A DNA stretch of 64,000 nucleotides, taken from contig CALSFV010000408.1 of NCBI GenBank assembly GCA_943737045.1, forward strand, positions 62,001-126,000, given 5' to 3'. Each line of letters opens with the position of its first letter. The first letter of the stretch is position 1. Below the pieces are notes generated by a model. The model was not told where the DNA came from. It did no database searches and saw only the letters and a program-made list of their open reading frames with translations. The translations under genes were made by a program, and so were the position numbers. Shown here piece after piece: positions 26,374 through 38,996 of the stretch. This DNA is from Parapristionchus giblindavisi (Eukaryota; Nematoda; Chromadorea; Rhabditida; Diplogasteridae).

Positions 26374-29300
26374 ATGATTCTCCCTCTCCTTATTCTCTCC
26401 CTCTCCCTTTATCCTTTCATCTCATCATCATGTCCATGTATTCATTTCAATACAACGGGAATATTTCATTCTCCTAATTATCCTCTTATTCTTCCTCCAA
26501 CCAATTGTCTTCTATATCATTTCATTGCTCCTATCAATCATAGAGTTCGAATCGTCTTTAATAATATCGCTCTCCCCAAATCTCCCAAGTACGTTTACAA
26601 ATATTATTACTTAAATATAATCCATAAAAAAATGATTAGGACTTGATTCATATGGTTCGTGAGAGTTTTACTTTATTTGAATAATGAATTTTCATTAATT
26701 TCAAGGTCTTTGTTTATGAACATCTCAGTTGTTCATATCCTTTGATAATATAGACATATAATTGTGTTCTCTAACAAAAAGGGAATAGAGATCAGTAGAA
26801 TCCAATATGTATCATATGTAGATATATTGAAAGCTTTATAAAGAGAAGGAAATGGATAAAAGAACGGGGAAAGTAATGAAAGAACACGAGTTGATTGAAT
26901 TTTACGGAGCTTTGTTATTATGAAGAAATAGAGTAAACAACGAATTGAGGATGAATCGAGATTTAAAGGGAAATAATAAAATGAATAATATAAATTGTTT
27001 AGATGTGATTCATTTCTTCATATCTATGATCAATTACAATGGACTACTCTTAATAAAACTACCAAACCACAGGTCATCTTATTATTATTCATCTATTGAA
27101 ACACATTTTTGAATGAAAACATTTTGTGATCAAATTCTGGAGTATACAATAAGTTCCAATGTATCAGACGTTTTCCAAAGTTTTGAACAATCTTTTAAAG
27201 GTCTATTCTCGCTAATAATACCTTGAATAACTGTGACAATAAAAATATGGCAAAATATATTCTAGTTACCTTACATTGTCTTGTTTTTTTTTGCTGAATT
27301 TGTTTTTATCTAAAAAGATTTCAAATAATTTAAAAGTATGTAAAATAATAAAAATGTTCAATTATAGATTCGTATATGTAATAATGATATCTCTTCATAT
27401 TCTCTTCTTCATTCTCCTCTTTATTCACTTTATCGTCATTTAATTCTTCATATTTCAACTAAATATCCATCTAAAGGATTCACTGGAACGTATTCTTTCT
27501 TCTCAAAAGGTCAATTCATTTGAAAAAAGGAAACAATGTTCTAGGATTAAAAATATTCCAGTTTTGGTATAACAAAACATTATGAGCGTAGTAAGAGTAC
27601 TCATCTTCACCCTTTCCTTTTCCTTTCTCTATTACTCATCTATTCTCTTCTCTATTCATCATCTTTTGTGTAGAAGACTCATTTTTCATCTTCTAAAAGT
27701 ACTTCATAAGATGTATTGGAAAAGGTTAAAGGAATTATACCCACTTTTTAGGGGTCTTATGTTAGGGAACATCTTTAACAATTAAAAAATTTTTTTTGAA
27801 AAAAAAATAACCATTTAGCAACATTTAATATTTGTTTAATTTAATAATATTCAGAAAAATACCCTTACAAAAATGGGATAATGTTGTGTATCGTAATGAA
27901 GTACATTCCAGACGACTACCGTAGTAATGCAAAGAGAATCACAGATTGTGCATATCTGATCGATTCAAAGAATGGATCAATATTCTCATCTAGATTCCCT
28001 TATTCTCTTCCTCCATCTATCAATTGTTCATATCATTTTCCTTCAAGAGAAAAAGAAGAATTGAGATTGATTGGATCGATATTTGAACTCTCAGAAGGAT
28101 GTACAATGTATACAAAGGAAGGAAAGGTATTGTATTCATTCATTTGAATATTGATTGATAATTAAAAGTTCACTTGAACTAGTCAAATATACCCTCGATT
28201 ACAAAAAGAAGATGATATTTGTTGTGTTCCTCTATAAATAATCTAATTGTAAATGAGAATCGTTTTTTTGAGATATTGGAAATGATTGAGAATTAATTTA
28301 TTATTTTTATTTATTTGTTCATCCATCGTTTAACATCGATAACGAAGTAAAAGATTGTATGTATGAAGTGTGTTAGTATAGTCAGAGTATCTCATAGAGT
28401 AAAGGGTCAATTGAATTTAGAATAGAAAGGAAATAGATAATGGGATGAATGAAATACAAGAAAAGAAGAATTATAGAACATATTGATATATATTGTTTCA
28501 AGTAATGAAAGATTATTGTATGATCAATATAAATAAGGTCTATGACAATTTATGATGGAAGAAAGAAAAAGACAAAGCTCACATATCACTTATAGGATAG
28601 TGAATTGGAAATATGGCATCGTCAGTCATTTCATATGATTACTGTAGATGATATCACTTTATTGATTCAATGTCAAGAAGATATTGAAAGAGTAAGTATT
28701 ACTTCTCCTCCTCCGTCACTATATCTTCCTCTCCCTCTCTCCCCCTCTTCCTCTCTTCCTCTCCCTCTCTCCCCCTCTCCCTCTCTCCCCCTCTTCCTCT
28801 CTTCCTCTCCCTCTCTCCCCCTCTCCCTCTCTCCCCCTCTTCCTCTCTTCCTCTCCCTCTCTCCCCCTCTCCCTCTCTCCCCCTCTTCCTCTCTTCCTCT
28901 CCTTCTCTCCCCCTCTCCCTCTCTCCCCCTCTTCCTCTCTTCCTCTCCCTCTCTCCCCCTCTCCCTCTCTCCCCCTCTTCCTCTCTTCCTCTCCCTCTCT
29001 CCCCCTCTTCCTCTCTTCCTCTCCCTCTCTCCCCCTCTCCCTCTCTCCCCCTCTTCCTCTCTTCCTCTCCCTCTCTCCCCCTCTCCCTCTCTCCCCCTCT
29101 CCCTCTCTCCCCCTCTTCCTCTCTTCCTCTCCCTCTCTCCCCCTCTCCCTCTCTCCCCCTCTTCCTCTCTTCCTCTCCCTCTCTCCCCCTCTCCCTCTCT
29201 CCCCCTCTTCCTCTCTTCCTCTCCCTCTCTCCCCCTCTCCCTCTCTCCCCCTCTTCCTCTCTTCCTCTCCCTCTCTCCCCCTCTCCCTCTCTCCCCCTCT

Positions 29301-31522
29301 TCCTCTCTTCCTCTCCCTCTCTCCCCCTCTCCCTCTCTCCCCCTCTTCCTCTCTTACTCTCCCTCTCTCCCCCTCTCCCTCTCTCCCCCTCTTCCTCTCT
29401 TCCTCTCCCTCTCTCCCCCTCTCCCTCTCTCCCCCTCTTCCTCTCTTCCTCTCCCTCTCTCCCCCTCTCCCTCTCTCCCCCTCTTCCTCTCTTCCTCTCC
29501 CTCTCTCCCCCTCTCCCTCTCTCCCCCTCTTCCTCTCTTCCTCTCCCTCTCTCCCCCTCTCCCTCTCTCCCCCTCTTCCTCTCTTCCTCTCCCTCTCTCC
29601 CCCTCTCCCTCTCTCCCCCTCTTCCTCTCTTCCTCTCCCTCTCTCCCCTCTCCCTCTCTCCCCCTCTTCCTCTCTTCCTCTCCCTCTCTCCCCCTCTCCC
29701 TCTCTCCCCCTCTTCCTCTCTTCCTCTCCCTCTCTCCTCCTCTCCCTCTCTCCCCCTCTTCCTCTTCCTCTCTCCCCCTCTTCCTTTCTTCCTCTCTTCC
29801 TCTCCCTCTCTCCCCCTCTTCCTCTCTCCCCTTCTTCCTCTCTTCCTCTCCCTCTCTCCCCCTCTCCCTCTCTCCCCCTCTTCCTCTCTTCCTCTCCCTC
29901 TCTCCCCCTCTCCCTCTCTCCCCCTCTTCCTCTCTTCCTCTCCCTCTCTCCCCTCTCCCTCTCTCCCCCTCTTCCTCTCTTCCTCTCCCTCTCTCCCCCT
30001 CTCCCTCTCTCCCCCTCTTCCTCTCTTCCTCTCCCTCTCTCCCCCTCTCCCTCTCTCCCCCTCTCCCTCTCTCCCCCTCTTTCTCTTCCTCTCTCCCCCT
30101 CTTCCTCTCTTCCTCTCTTCCTCTCCCTCTCTCCCCCTCTTCCTCTCTTCCTCTCCCTCTCTCCCCCTCTCCCTCTCTCCCCCTCTTCCTCTCTTCCTCT
30201 CCCTCTCTCCCCCTCTCCCTCTCTCCCCCTCTTCCTCTCTTCCTCTCCCTCTCTCCCCCTCTCCCTCTCTCCCCCTCTTCCTCTCTTCCTCTCCCTCTCT
30301 CCCCCTCTCCCTCTCTCCCCCTCTTCCTCTCTTCCTCTCCCTCTCTCCCCCTCTTCCTCTCTCCCCCTCTTCCTCTCTTCCTCTCCCTCTCTCCCCCTCT
30401 CCCTCTCTCCCCCTCTTCCTCTTCCTCTCTCCCCCTCTTCCTCTCTTCCTCTCTTCCTCTCCCTCTCTCCCCCTCTTCCTCTCTTCCTCTCCCTCTCTCC
30501 CCCTCTTCCTCTCTCTCCCTCTTCCTCTTTATCTTCCCTCACTATCTCTCCCTCTCCTTTTATATCTCTCCCTCTCTATCTCTCCCTCTCCTTTTTAGCC
30601 TTCATTCTTCCAAATCGACTTTGACTATTCTTCTCGTGTAGGAGGGAGGTACTCAATTGAGAAAGAGGTCTACTCTTCTTCGTCTTCTCAAAGTTAGTTC
30701 CATCCTTCTTCATCTTCTTCTACATGTACATCCATCTTCTACTACTATTTCATTCTTTTCTTCCTTTTATCATATTTGGTACGTATCATCACTCTATCAC
30801 TATCATCTATTCATCCTTTTTCGTATCTCCACTTCCAAGAATGATATTCAAAATAAATGTAAAATATAAAAAAATTAAAAAATAATATAAATGCTTCTGA
30901 TATCCGTTTAGAAAATGAAATTGTTGATTGATTGAATGTACTTCGTTATAGGTAATGAATGTTCGATAGAGATAATATCAACGGGAAAGAAGAAAGGAAG
31001 AATAAATAGTACTGAATTAGGGCCAAAGACTGGTAGTTTACCTGTCAAATGTATGATATCATTGAGAGGAATTGTTAAAGAAGGTCTTCCTATTGAAAAG
31101 GTACAGGAAACACTTCTATGTATCTCAATCGTAGAGACCAGGGCTGTTCAGAAAAATATTTTCGGAAAATTGGAAAATCGGAATTTCCCGAAAAATGCCG
31201 AAAAATCGGAAAATCTGAAATCCTTTATACTCTTCACAAAATAACTTGAAAACACGCTGATTTCGAGTTTCCTCTCTTTTTGTCCATCATTCTTCTCCGT
31301 TAACAATCATCGAACATAATATTTTAGATAAACAAATAAATTATTGAATATGAAAAATATTATTATTATTTTAAGGTCTCTATAAAATTCACATACTTCA
31401 ACCTCTATGTCACGCCAGGGAAAAGCAGGTTAGGCGCCCCAAAGATGTAATTCAATTTGCAGTTTCAATTTTGAAATGCTTTCTTGTCATGCAAGAACTA
31501 CTTTTGAAAACTATTGAAGTAA

Positions 31523-31583
<61 letters not shown>

Positions 31584-33415
31584 GTGAATAATATGTTATT
31601 CAGTTGTATGGATGATGACCGTGTATTGGTCGGAGTGAATACTTTTTCTGTCACTGATAGAATAAAGAATATAAGTGATGAACATCAAACATTGATGACT
31701 CCAGATGGATGGTGTGGAGATGATATCCCTCCACAGATGATATCACCTCATGGATATATATCTATTCATTATATTACTAGGGTAATTTTTCCAATATTAA
31801 CATATTCTCATAGAAAACTCAATTGTCTCTCATGTGAAACTTGTGAAAAAGTATGGGATATGGTAATTTTAGGTTGCACAATTGGTCATTTCTCCAGATA
31901 AATGGATCAGTAATATTCAAATGACTGAATAATGAATTACAGAATCGTCCTCATTCATTAAATTCATCATATGGATTCGTTGTTGATTATATCTTCCATG
32001 ATGATTGGCAAATGGAAGCAATGAATGCACAGACTGTCGCTGATAAAAGTATTTATTTTTTGTTAAACTGGCTTTTGAGGTTGTTGTTTTATTAGCGAAA
32101 AAGGGAAAATATAATTTTACCAATCAACTAAGAGTCCAAACAAAAAGCAAGAAAAGAATATAAGAGCTAAGAGATAGAGAAGAGATAAAAGAGATGAGAA
32201 GAGTAGAGATAAAAGCAATTTTATCAGTTTGAAAATATCCTTTATCAGCCTAAAAACGGCTATCAACTTTATCAACGTTCAAACAAAAATCAACTAATTT
32301 AATAGCGAAATGTATAAAAGTGTTTGCATTCGGACGCATCTCGGGCGGTAAAACCACCCTAAAAATAGGAGTAAAATATTTATTTTAATTAATTGAAGAA
32401 TGTCGATTTGTGTTCAATTCAACCCATCGTAAGAGTGGAGAGTTATGGTCTGTTAACTATCCTGGATTATATCCAAGAGATACTTTCTGTGAATATATAT
32501 TCTTTGGAAGTACTTCAGAAGAGGTATTCAGAGTATTATCAGAGTAATGTCAATATCCTCATTAGTCATATTGTGACTGTATTAGATTGTGATCAATTTG
32601 CCCGTTTTTGTGAACTAACAGTTTGTATATTTGAAACTTTGTTCTATCATTGTTCATGATAGTGAATAGATAACATACAAATAGAGAAGATAAAGAGTTC
32701 AATAGAAACAGTAAAACCTTTTCAGGTCGTACTCATTCATTTTGAATATTTTGACATCGAAGGATTTGATCAGTTAGTTTATTTTTGTCACATAATAATT
32801 GACTTTCATTAACAACCGAATTTTTTAGTTAATTTTCTTATTATATTAGTTAAATGGTTAAATTTACAGATGTGGTGATTTCTCAGTGAGTGACTACGTT
32901 CTATTCAGTAATTATCAGACTCATGACAGAACTAATCGAAAATTCTGCGGACATGTATGTCATCATAGATATTTAGTTATTACATAATGATTTATTGAAT
33001 AATTTACAAGAAAATATAATTTATTATCATCGAAAACAATTATGAGAATGTACATAAAGATGTGTATGAAAAACTGTTCAATTCAGATTCATCCTCGTTT
33101 TCCTGAAATATCGGAATCGAATTATTATCGATTGATATTCGATACAAATGGAATGTTTGATGGCACTGGATTCTTTGCACGATATCAATTTGTTATTCCT
33201 CGTAAGTTCACAAATTATTTTACAAAATTAAATTATTTGAAAAATCAAATGATCCCGTAAAATGAGATTCATCTTCGTAATTCGTACAATAATGGAGTTT
33301 ATTTTCAGCAAAACAATCATTGAGTAAAGTGAAACATTTACTATCATCTTCATTCAATTATTCCATCTTACATTCTATTTCTATTGTTTTGTTCTTTATT
33401 TTATATCGTTTGTAA
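26374..33415 (+). CDS. Four-CUB single-pass membrane protein, SOL-1-like (copy A)
   Basis: Fifteen exons: 26374-26588, 26754-26817, 27368-27509, 27855-28126, 28596-28691, 30599-30692, 30952-31100, 31376-31428, 31604-31781, 31943-32048, 32399-32523, 32726-32772, 32870-32954, 33087-33201, 33309-33415; 615 residues. A signal peptide ([19 protein letters not shown]) precedes four CUB domains recognisable by [20 protein letters not shown] with GFTGTYSF, then [20 protein letters not shown], then [19 protein letters not shown] with YGFVVDYIF, then [19 protein letters not shown] with [10 protein letters not shown] and [11 protein letters not shown] hydrophobic C-terminal segment ([10 protein letters not shown]) ends at the stop. 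Four CUBs plus a C-terminal span is the layout of C. elegans SOL-1, which modifies GLR-1 glutamate receptor gating; orthology is inference. Exon 2 is the least certain. Intron 5 holds a 1.8-kb minisatellite. Exons 3-15 are duplicated downstream. Confidence 0.8.
28725..30595 (+). repeat. Pyrimidine minisatellite in CUB intron 5 (copy A)
   Basis: About 1.8 kb of tandem units, each built from a block like CTCTTCCTCTCTTCCTCTCC followed by CTCTCTCCCCCTCTCC elements, with a longer-range period of roughly 60 bp and occasional single-base variants or deletions (29345, 29648, 29733, 29953). It lies between donor 28692 and acceptor 30598. Both strands are open for over 600 codons only because the repeat lacks stop triplets. 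Confidence 0.95.
31523..31584. repeat. (TAA)n microsatellite in CUB intron 8, copy A
   Basis: About 20 copies of TAA directly upstream of the exon beginning at 31604. The same array occurs in the duplicate at about 45851-45912. Confidence 0.95.
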
Positions 33416-34155
33416 ATATTGTTTTTTTTTCATTTTCACATATTTAATCAAATACGGGAATCAGAAACGCCACAGTTTCACAATTTCTCATTATTAGTGC
33501 TGTTCTGAAAAAGCTACATTCATCTTAAAGGGAGAGTGACCTCTCTCAATGGTCTCTTCATTGCGCACACTATTTCTCTGCTCTCTAACAACGAGAGAGC
33601 GTAGGCCGTTGAAGAGACCGTTGACAAAGGTTTCTGTCCCTTTAACAATTGTATTTTCTGATCACGAATTCTTTACGGATATTTTTTTGAAGAGATGTGG
33701 CGTTTCCTAATATTGATCTGAATGCATACTTGCCATGATCTCATTCATTAGACGGGTTTGATGTAATAAAGAAGTTTTTTTTTTCAATTCATCTTTGCTT
33801 CTTCTGTTGCGAATTGAACTAATGAGTAAGATATAAATAATATCTTATGATTCCGATCATATTTGATTTACCATAACAATTATACACATAAGAAAATTGT
33901 TGAAATAAAATGAGAGATAAATAACTATGTAATAGATTTATTCATGCTCATATATTTTCATTCCTATATGTATTCATCGAATGTGAATGAATTGAACCAT
34001 TCCATCTCACTATCCAAAGATATTGAACACTTTCATCTCTTCTTCTCTCAAATGAATGTTTTCTCTTCCTTTCGTATGTCAGTTGATCTTCTTATATAGA
34101 TTTCCATTTCATTTTATTTCTTTCAAATACAACTACTGCATATTTATCATATTAA
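33416..34155. other. 3' flank of CUB gene copy A
   Basis: AT-rich sequence after the stop codon. A short imperfect palindrome at about 33526-33653 (AAAGGGAGAGTGACCTCTC ... CTTTAACAATT region, with GAGACC facing GGTCTC) lies inside it. No coding potential is recognised. The stretch ends at a TTAA preceding the foldback element. Confidence 0.5.
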
Positions 34156-35105
34156 GACACCGGCTCAGTAAGACTCCCGGTTGTGCCGGACATCGACCTC
34201 ACCGATTTGGCTCAAAATTTTTTTGTGGATACCCCCATGGCCCCTCATCACAAAATGGGTATTCATTTGGGCTGGGTCCTTGAAACGTAAATGTGGCGGG
34301 TTCTCGAAATTTGAAAACTCGATTTTCACCAAAAAAAGTGGAGCGACCTAGGTTCAATGTTAGTGTCGCTTAGTTACAAGTATGCCTAGACAACAAAAAC
34401 TCCCTATAGGACGGTTCGGAAATCCGATCGGAAACTGATTTTTTACCTCCTCAAAACACATTAAAATTAATTAAAATTTTAAATTAGAAAATCGCACAAT
34501 TATTTTTACCTCATCTCATAGAGCAAAAAAATCCGCGTCGGATGAGTGTAAAAAATCAAAAATCGATAGACCCCTATTTTGAGAAAAATGGGCCTGACCA
34601 TGACTCGAAAATATTTTTGTTTTCAAACCCCCACATGTTTGTACTCATATTGAAGAGCTCGTCGAGTAGAACAACTTTCATGTTGAACGTATTGTCTGAA
34701 ACTCATGTACAAGAGAGATACACACGATTTTGCAAAAAAATATTTTTATTTAGCTTTACTCAAAATTGGTCACAAAATCGTGTGTATCTCTCTTGTACAT
34801 GAGTTTCAGTCAAAATGTCCAACGCGAAAGTTGTTCTACTCAAAAAGGTCTTCAATATGAGCACAAACATGAGGGGGTTTGAAAACAAAAAAATTTTCGA
34901 GTCATGGTCAGGCCCATTTTTCTCAAAATAGGGGTCTATCGATTTTTGATTTTTTACCCTCATCCGACGCGGAAGTTTTTGCTCTATAAGATAAGGTAAA
35001 AATTGGACCTCGCTTTTTTGTTTTAAAAATATTTTATTTTCGTTTTACTCAAAATTGCAGGAAAACGTGTGTATCTCTCTTGTACATGAGTTTCAGACAA
35101 TACGT
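34156..35105. mobile_element. Truncated left part of a TTAA-flanked foldback element (copy A)
   Basis: Begins GACACCGGCTC directly after TTAA (34152-34155) and matches the complete element at 48484-49975 until the duplication breakpoint at 35105, where it is cut. Internally the CGAAAATATTTTTGTTTTC and ACTCATGTACAAGAGAGATA blocks recur in alternating orientation. ORFs here are mirror images from that inverted repeat, not genes. Confidence 0.8.
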
Positions 35106-36239
35106 TATTCTCGCTAATAATACCTTGAATAACTGTGACAATAAAAATATGGCAAAATATATTCTAGTTACCTTACATTGTCTTGTTTTTTTTTGCTGAA
35201 TTTGTTTTTATCTAAAAAGATTTCAAATAATTTAAAAGTATGTAAAATAATAAAAATGTTCAATTATAGATTCGTATATGTAATAATGATATCTCTTCAT
35301 ATTCTCTTCTTCATTCTCCTCTTTATTCACTTTATCGTCATTTAATTCTTCATATTTCAACTAAATATCCATCTAAAGGATTCACTGGAACCTCCGCATA
35401 TTTAGGGGGGCCAATAATTTGGTCAAAGTGGGGCCATTAATTTGTCAAAAGTTGACTCTCGAATTAGGCTACCAGACAAGCCCCACTTGAAAAGTTGAGC
35501 CATTAATTTGGTCAAAATAATGGCCCCACTAAACTTTTCGCTAAACTTTTGTCCCAATTAATGGCTCAACTTTTCAAGTGGGGCCAATAATTTGGTCATA
35601 ATAATGGCCCCACTAAACTTTTCGCTAAACTTTAGTCCCAATTAATGGCTCAACTTTTCAAGTGGGGTCAATAATTTGGCCAGTAATTTGGCTCGACTAC
35701 TAAAAGTTTAGCCCTTTATTTGCTTACTATTATTCCAGTTCCATTTATGTTTATTACGTATTTAAATGATTTATACATCAATTAACTTCTTTATCCTCAG
35801 AACAAACAATATTTACATATCAATTACAACATGAAAATGCACATGCAACGAACGATAAACATTTAATGGATTTTGTATCATTAACAATATATAACTTCTA
35901 ACAATATTATAACTTCTTATCTTATGTATAACAATACAATCGCGCTTACGAGAGAATCGAAAAGAGCTAATTTTCTGATACTTAGTGGTCTGTGTTTTAA
36001 AACTATGCTGATGACGATGGATAGTCATTTTGTATGTTGATACCAGACGCCGTCGCGTCGAAATCACAATTTCAATTTCTTTGAATCTATCAATGCTAAA
36101 TTAGGCGACTATGTTCCCCTTGGCAGAACTTGATGGCAAACCTGTCTAATTCATTTTTTCAAGAAACATTTTCAAAAACGGAGTTCGCTCAAAGGTAAGT
36201 GTATTACGCGACCTGCATAGATCGGTCCGGAAAGGCTGT

Positions 36240-36880
36240 GTGCATGGAAATGCAGGGGGGGGGGGGCGATCGTTTTGCCAACAATCGTTTGAAAAACGGA
36301 TCATAAAGCGGTTAGGATTTGGCTTATGGCAACCAAAGTTTTACCATTGCTATCAGTGGGAGTGTACGGTCTTGGGCTACCGTAACCGTCACTGATTTTT
36401 TTCACTCGACCCATGACGCCGGGTTCATGGTTGAAATTGGCCGAAGTCGAAAAATTCTAGTTGCAAATTCTATTATATCAATAGTGAGCCAACTTTTTCT
36501 TTCTGGATACCGTAACCGGTACTACCGTAATCAAACAGGGATTCGCTATAATATAACAGGGTACGGTAGCTAGATTACGGTAGTTCGGGTAACGGTATCC
36601 AAAAAAATAAAAGTTGGCTAACTATTGATATAATGGCGACTAGTATTTGGCCTCGGGAGATCATGGATTTTTCGACTTCGGCCATGAACCCGGGGTCATG
36701 GGTCGAATGAAAAAAATCAGTTCGCGATTCCTGACGGTTACGGTAGCCCAATACCGTACACTCCCACTGATACAATGGTACAACTTTGGTTGCCATACGC
36801 CAAATCTCAACCGATTTATGATCCGTTGCGCAAACGATCGTTGGCAAAACGATCCCCCCCCCCCCTCCCGGAAATGCGGG
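36240..36880. repeat. Palindromic element with G12/C12 tracts
   Basis: The left arm (about 36240-36540) and right arm (about 36575-36880) are imperfect inverted copies; both contain CCGTAACCGT/ACGGTTACGG and the blocks CGATCGTTTTGCCAACAATC and its complement. The outer ends carry a run of 12 G (36255-36266) and 12 C (36854-36865). There is no coding sequence; ORFs here are shadows. Confidence 0.85.
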
Positions 36881-37137
36881 ATTTTTTTGCAGATTCGAAT
36901 GGAAATTTCTCAATGTTGCGAGCGCAAAAAAAAGTTTTCACGCGCCCATCTATAGATTCTAGATTCAAAATGAACATGTCCATCGTCATCAACAACCTTG
37001 AAAACTCGACCCCTAAAATTTGATTCTTAACTGGGCCAGACCCCACTCCCTATGCTCGGTTCTCTCGCAAGCGGACTCATATGAAAACAATGTACATTCG
37101 TCTATTGAATAACAACAAAATATGTTCGGTGACAATA

Positions 37138-37356
37138 AACAGTATACTCCTGTATTTTTTTCCGTGGGGAGGGCCAGGGCAGCACCATGGTGTGGGACTA
37201 GGGAGAAACCCAAGAGATTTGGGGGCGGACTTCAAATTCCGTGGGGTAGGCCGTTCATTCCAGAACATGGAATACGCAGTCCTGAGGCCAAATCCCGTGG
37301 GGTGCCCTAGTTCCGCACCATTGTGCTGCCCACGGACAAAAAATACCGGAGTACTC
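37138..37356. repeat. Short palindromic element
   Basis: Inverted arms at about 37141-37235 and 37262-37356 share AGTA(T)ACTCC-GTATTTTTT-CCGTGGG, GCAGCACCATGGTG and CCAAATCCCGTGGGG-type blocks. No ORF with meaning. It resembles none of the neighbouring palindromes. Confidence 0.75.
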
Positions 37357-38053
37357 ATAAAGTCATGGGACGCTTTAAAAAAAAATTTTTTGTAACATTT
37401 GCTCGAGGAAAGTAATCAAGCTGATCTTTTGAGTCAAAGCGTGCAACTCATCAAGGAATACAACCATGATGGGTTGGTGTAATTAAATTAGTTTACTGTT
37501 GCATAGCAGTGACGCAAACGAAGTACACTTTTCGAATGCGTATAGTTCTTTAGTGAAAAAAGTCCTGTTCTTCTGAAACATCATGATAACGGAGACCTCA
37601 TCAAGGGCTGCCCATGAAAAAATCGAAGATCGGACTCCGATTTCAAGCTGCAGCGGGCTGCAAATTTGAGCCCGAAAAATTTTTAAAGACTTTTGAGGCC
37701 CAATCGTTTAGGTCTTCGAAAACTATGCTTCCAACGCAGGGAGCTTCACAATATATCAAATAATGATTTCGCTTGAATTGGTTTAGTTCTGATTCCATTC
37801 AGAGCCGCATCAAACGTTCTGCTGACAAGGAGTCTCTTATGTCTTAAGTCGGCGAAAAGTGACGATTTATAGCTTATTGGAAAGCCCTTTCTCTGTAGAG
37901 TAAGAATGTGTGTTTACAAAATCCTGCGGGGCTCTGTGCACGGAGTTAAAAAATTCCAAAGTTTGAGCAATTTTTGCCTTGAAATTCGCGTCTAATGGCC
38001 GAGAAATCGCCCTGAAATGATGGGGGAGTTCTGCGATCTACATTTCCGAGCTA

Positions 38054-38122
38054 GTGGTGGCGCAGTGGCAAAGATCTCGCTTACAATTTTTGCGCCACGG
38101 GTTCGATCCCCGCCGAAGCCAC
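38054..38122 (+). other. tRNA-like sequence, left arm of foldback 1
   Basis: TGGCGCAGTGG is a canonical A box and GGGTTCGATCCCC a canonical B box. The outer GTGG/CCAC pairing gives five of seven acceptor pairs and four of five T-stem pairs form. No normal anticodon arm is present. TTTT follows within six bases, consistent with a Pol III terminator. Reads toward the palindrome centre. Confidence 0.6.
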
Positions 38123-38927
38123 TTCTTTTGCACGATTTTTACACTCGACTTTTCATGATTTTTTTGAATTACCTAATCTACTTTTTTAAAATTACCTAAT
38201 CTACAGCCGTGCATCTAATTTGTAACAAAATATGTCAGTGATCATGGCGAACTACAGAGAGAGGCAGAGACAAGTAAACGTCATACATAATTTTGTCTCA
38301 ACGAAGGTTAACGAAATTTTGCCTATTTTTTAACCGTTTTATTTCAAAATTTCTATTTGTTTTTTTTGTTATCTAACATCAGTATATTATTAAATAGCAG
38401 AGAATTCATTTATTTAAAAGTGAAATACGACAACCTATGCAAATTAGTGTAGCGAACATTTCTCATGAGTACTCTCCCCACTGGCCATATAGTGCAGGTA
38501 TTCATGAATGGACCTTTTTCTGTGAGTGCGTCCAAAAATACTCCTCTACAGGAGAGAGAGGGAGAGAGAGAGATCAGCTGCCAAGGGGAATGAATAACAG
38601 CAAGACTCGCGGGTCAATCTTTGTAGGCCTCGTTATAGGCCAAACCAATGCAGACCTTTCTCGTACTCCGTTTCCGAGTGAATTTCCAATTTTTTATTAT
38701 ATTTTTCTTTTTACATTAGTTACTCACATCTGTCGTGCGTCTAACCTAACCCAACTTTGTCACATATAGCGCAATAACTCACGCAATCTCGTTTACTTGT
38801 CTCTCTCTGTAGTTCGCCATGATCACTGACATATTTTATTACTTATTAGATGCACGGCTGTCAGTCATGTAGATTAGGTAATTCAAAAAAATCATAAAAA
38901 GTCGAGTGTAAAAATGGTGCAAAAGAG

Positions 38928-38996
38928 GTGGCTTCGGCGGGGATCGAACCCGTGGAGCAAAAATTGTAAGCGAGATCTTTGCCACTGCGCCACCAC
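38928..38996 (-). other. tRNA-like sequence, right arm of foldback 1
   Basis: Inverted copy of the left-arm sequence with the same A and B boxes (reverse complement around GGGGATCGAACCCG), differing by small changes. It also reads toward the centre, so the pair converges. Confidence 0.6.

Larger units (their letters stand above)
27204..35105. repeat. Tandem segmental duplication, unit A (7,902 bp)
   Basis: Every position matches unit B at a fixed offset: +7902 up to 27489, +14346 from 27490 to the minisatellite, and +14328 after it. The two offset steps are explained by a 6,442-bp insertion plus its 2-bp target duplication, and by an 18-bp shorter minisatellite in unit B. The junction at 35105/35106 shows only one shared base. 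The unit runs from the intron before CUB exon 3 into a foldback element beyond the stop codon. Confidence 0.97.

Noticed and set aside
25882..26477. Long Arg/Glu, Arg/Gly and Ser/Pro ORFs
   Set aside because: Pure translation of the CCCTCT hexamer array; no codon bias or conserved domain.
28725..30595. CRISPR-like spaced repeats
   Set aside because: There are no unique spacers; both the repeat and the intervening parts are C/T minisatellite in a eukaryotic intron.
28605..30641. 678-codon Ser/Pro/Leu ORF and its 607-codon antisense Arg/Glu/Gly ORF (and copies at 42951-44969)
   Set aside because: They are translations of the intronic C/T minisatellite. Flanking CUB exons 5 and 6 splice in phase around it and the ORF leaves the exon 6 frame.
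34542..34963. Two similar ORFs on opposite strands sharing SVKNQKSIDPYFEKNGPDHD-type sequence (and copies at 48870-49291)
   Set aside because: The similarity arises because the DNA is an inverted repeat in a foldback element. No transposase or known motif is present.
36319..37395. Overlapping ORFs of 60-110 codons on both strands
   Set aside because: Mirror-image translations of palindromic repeats without conserved motifs.
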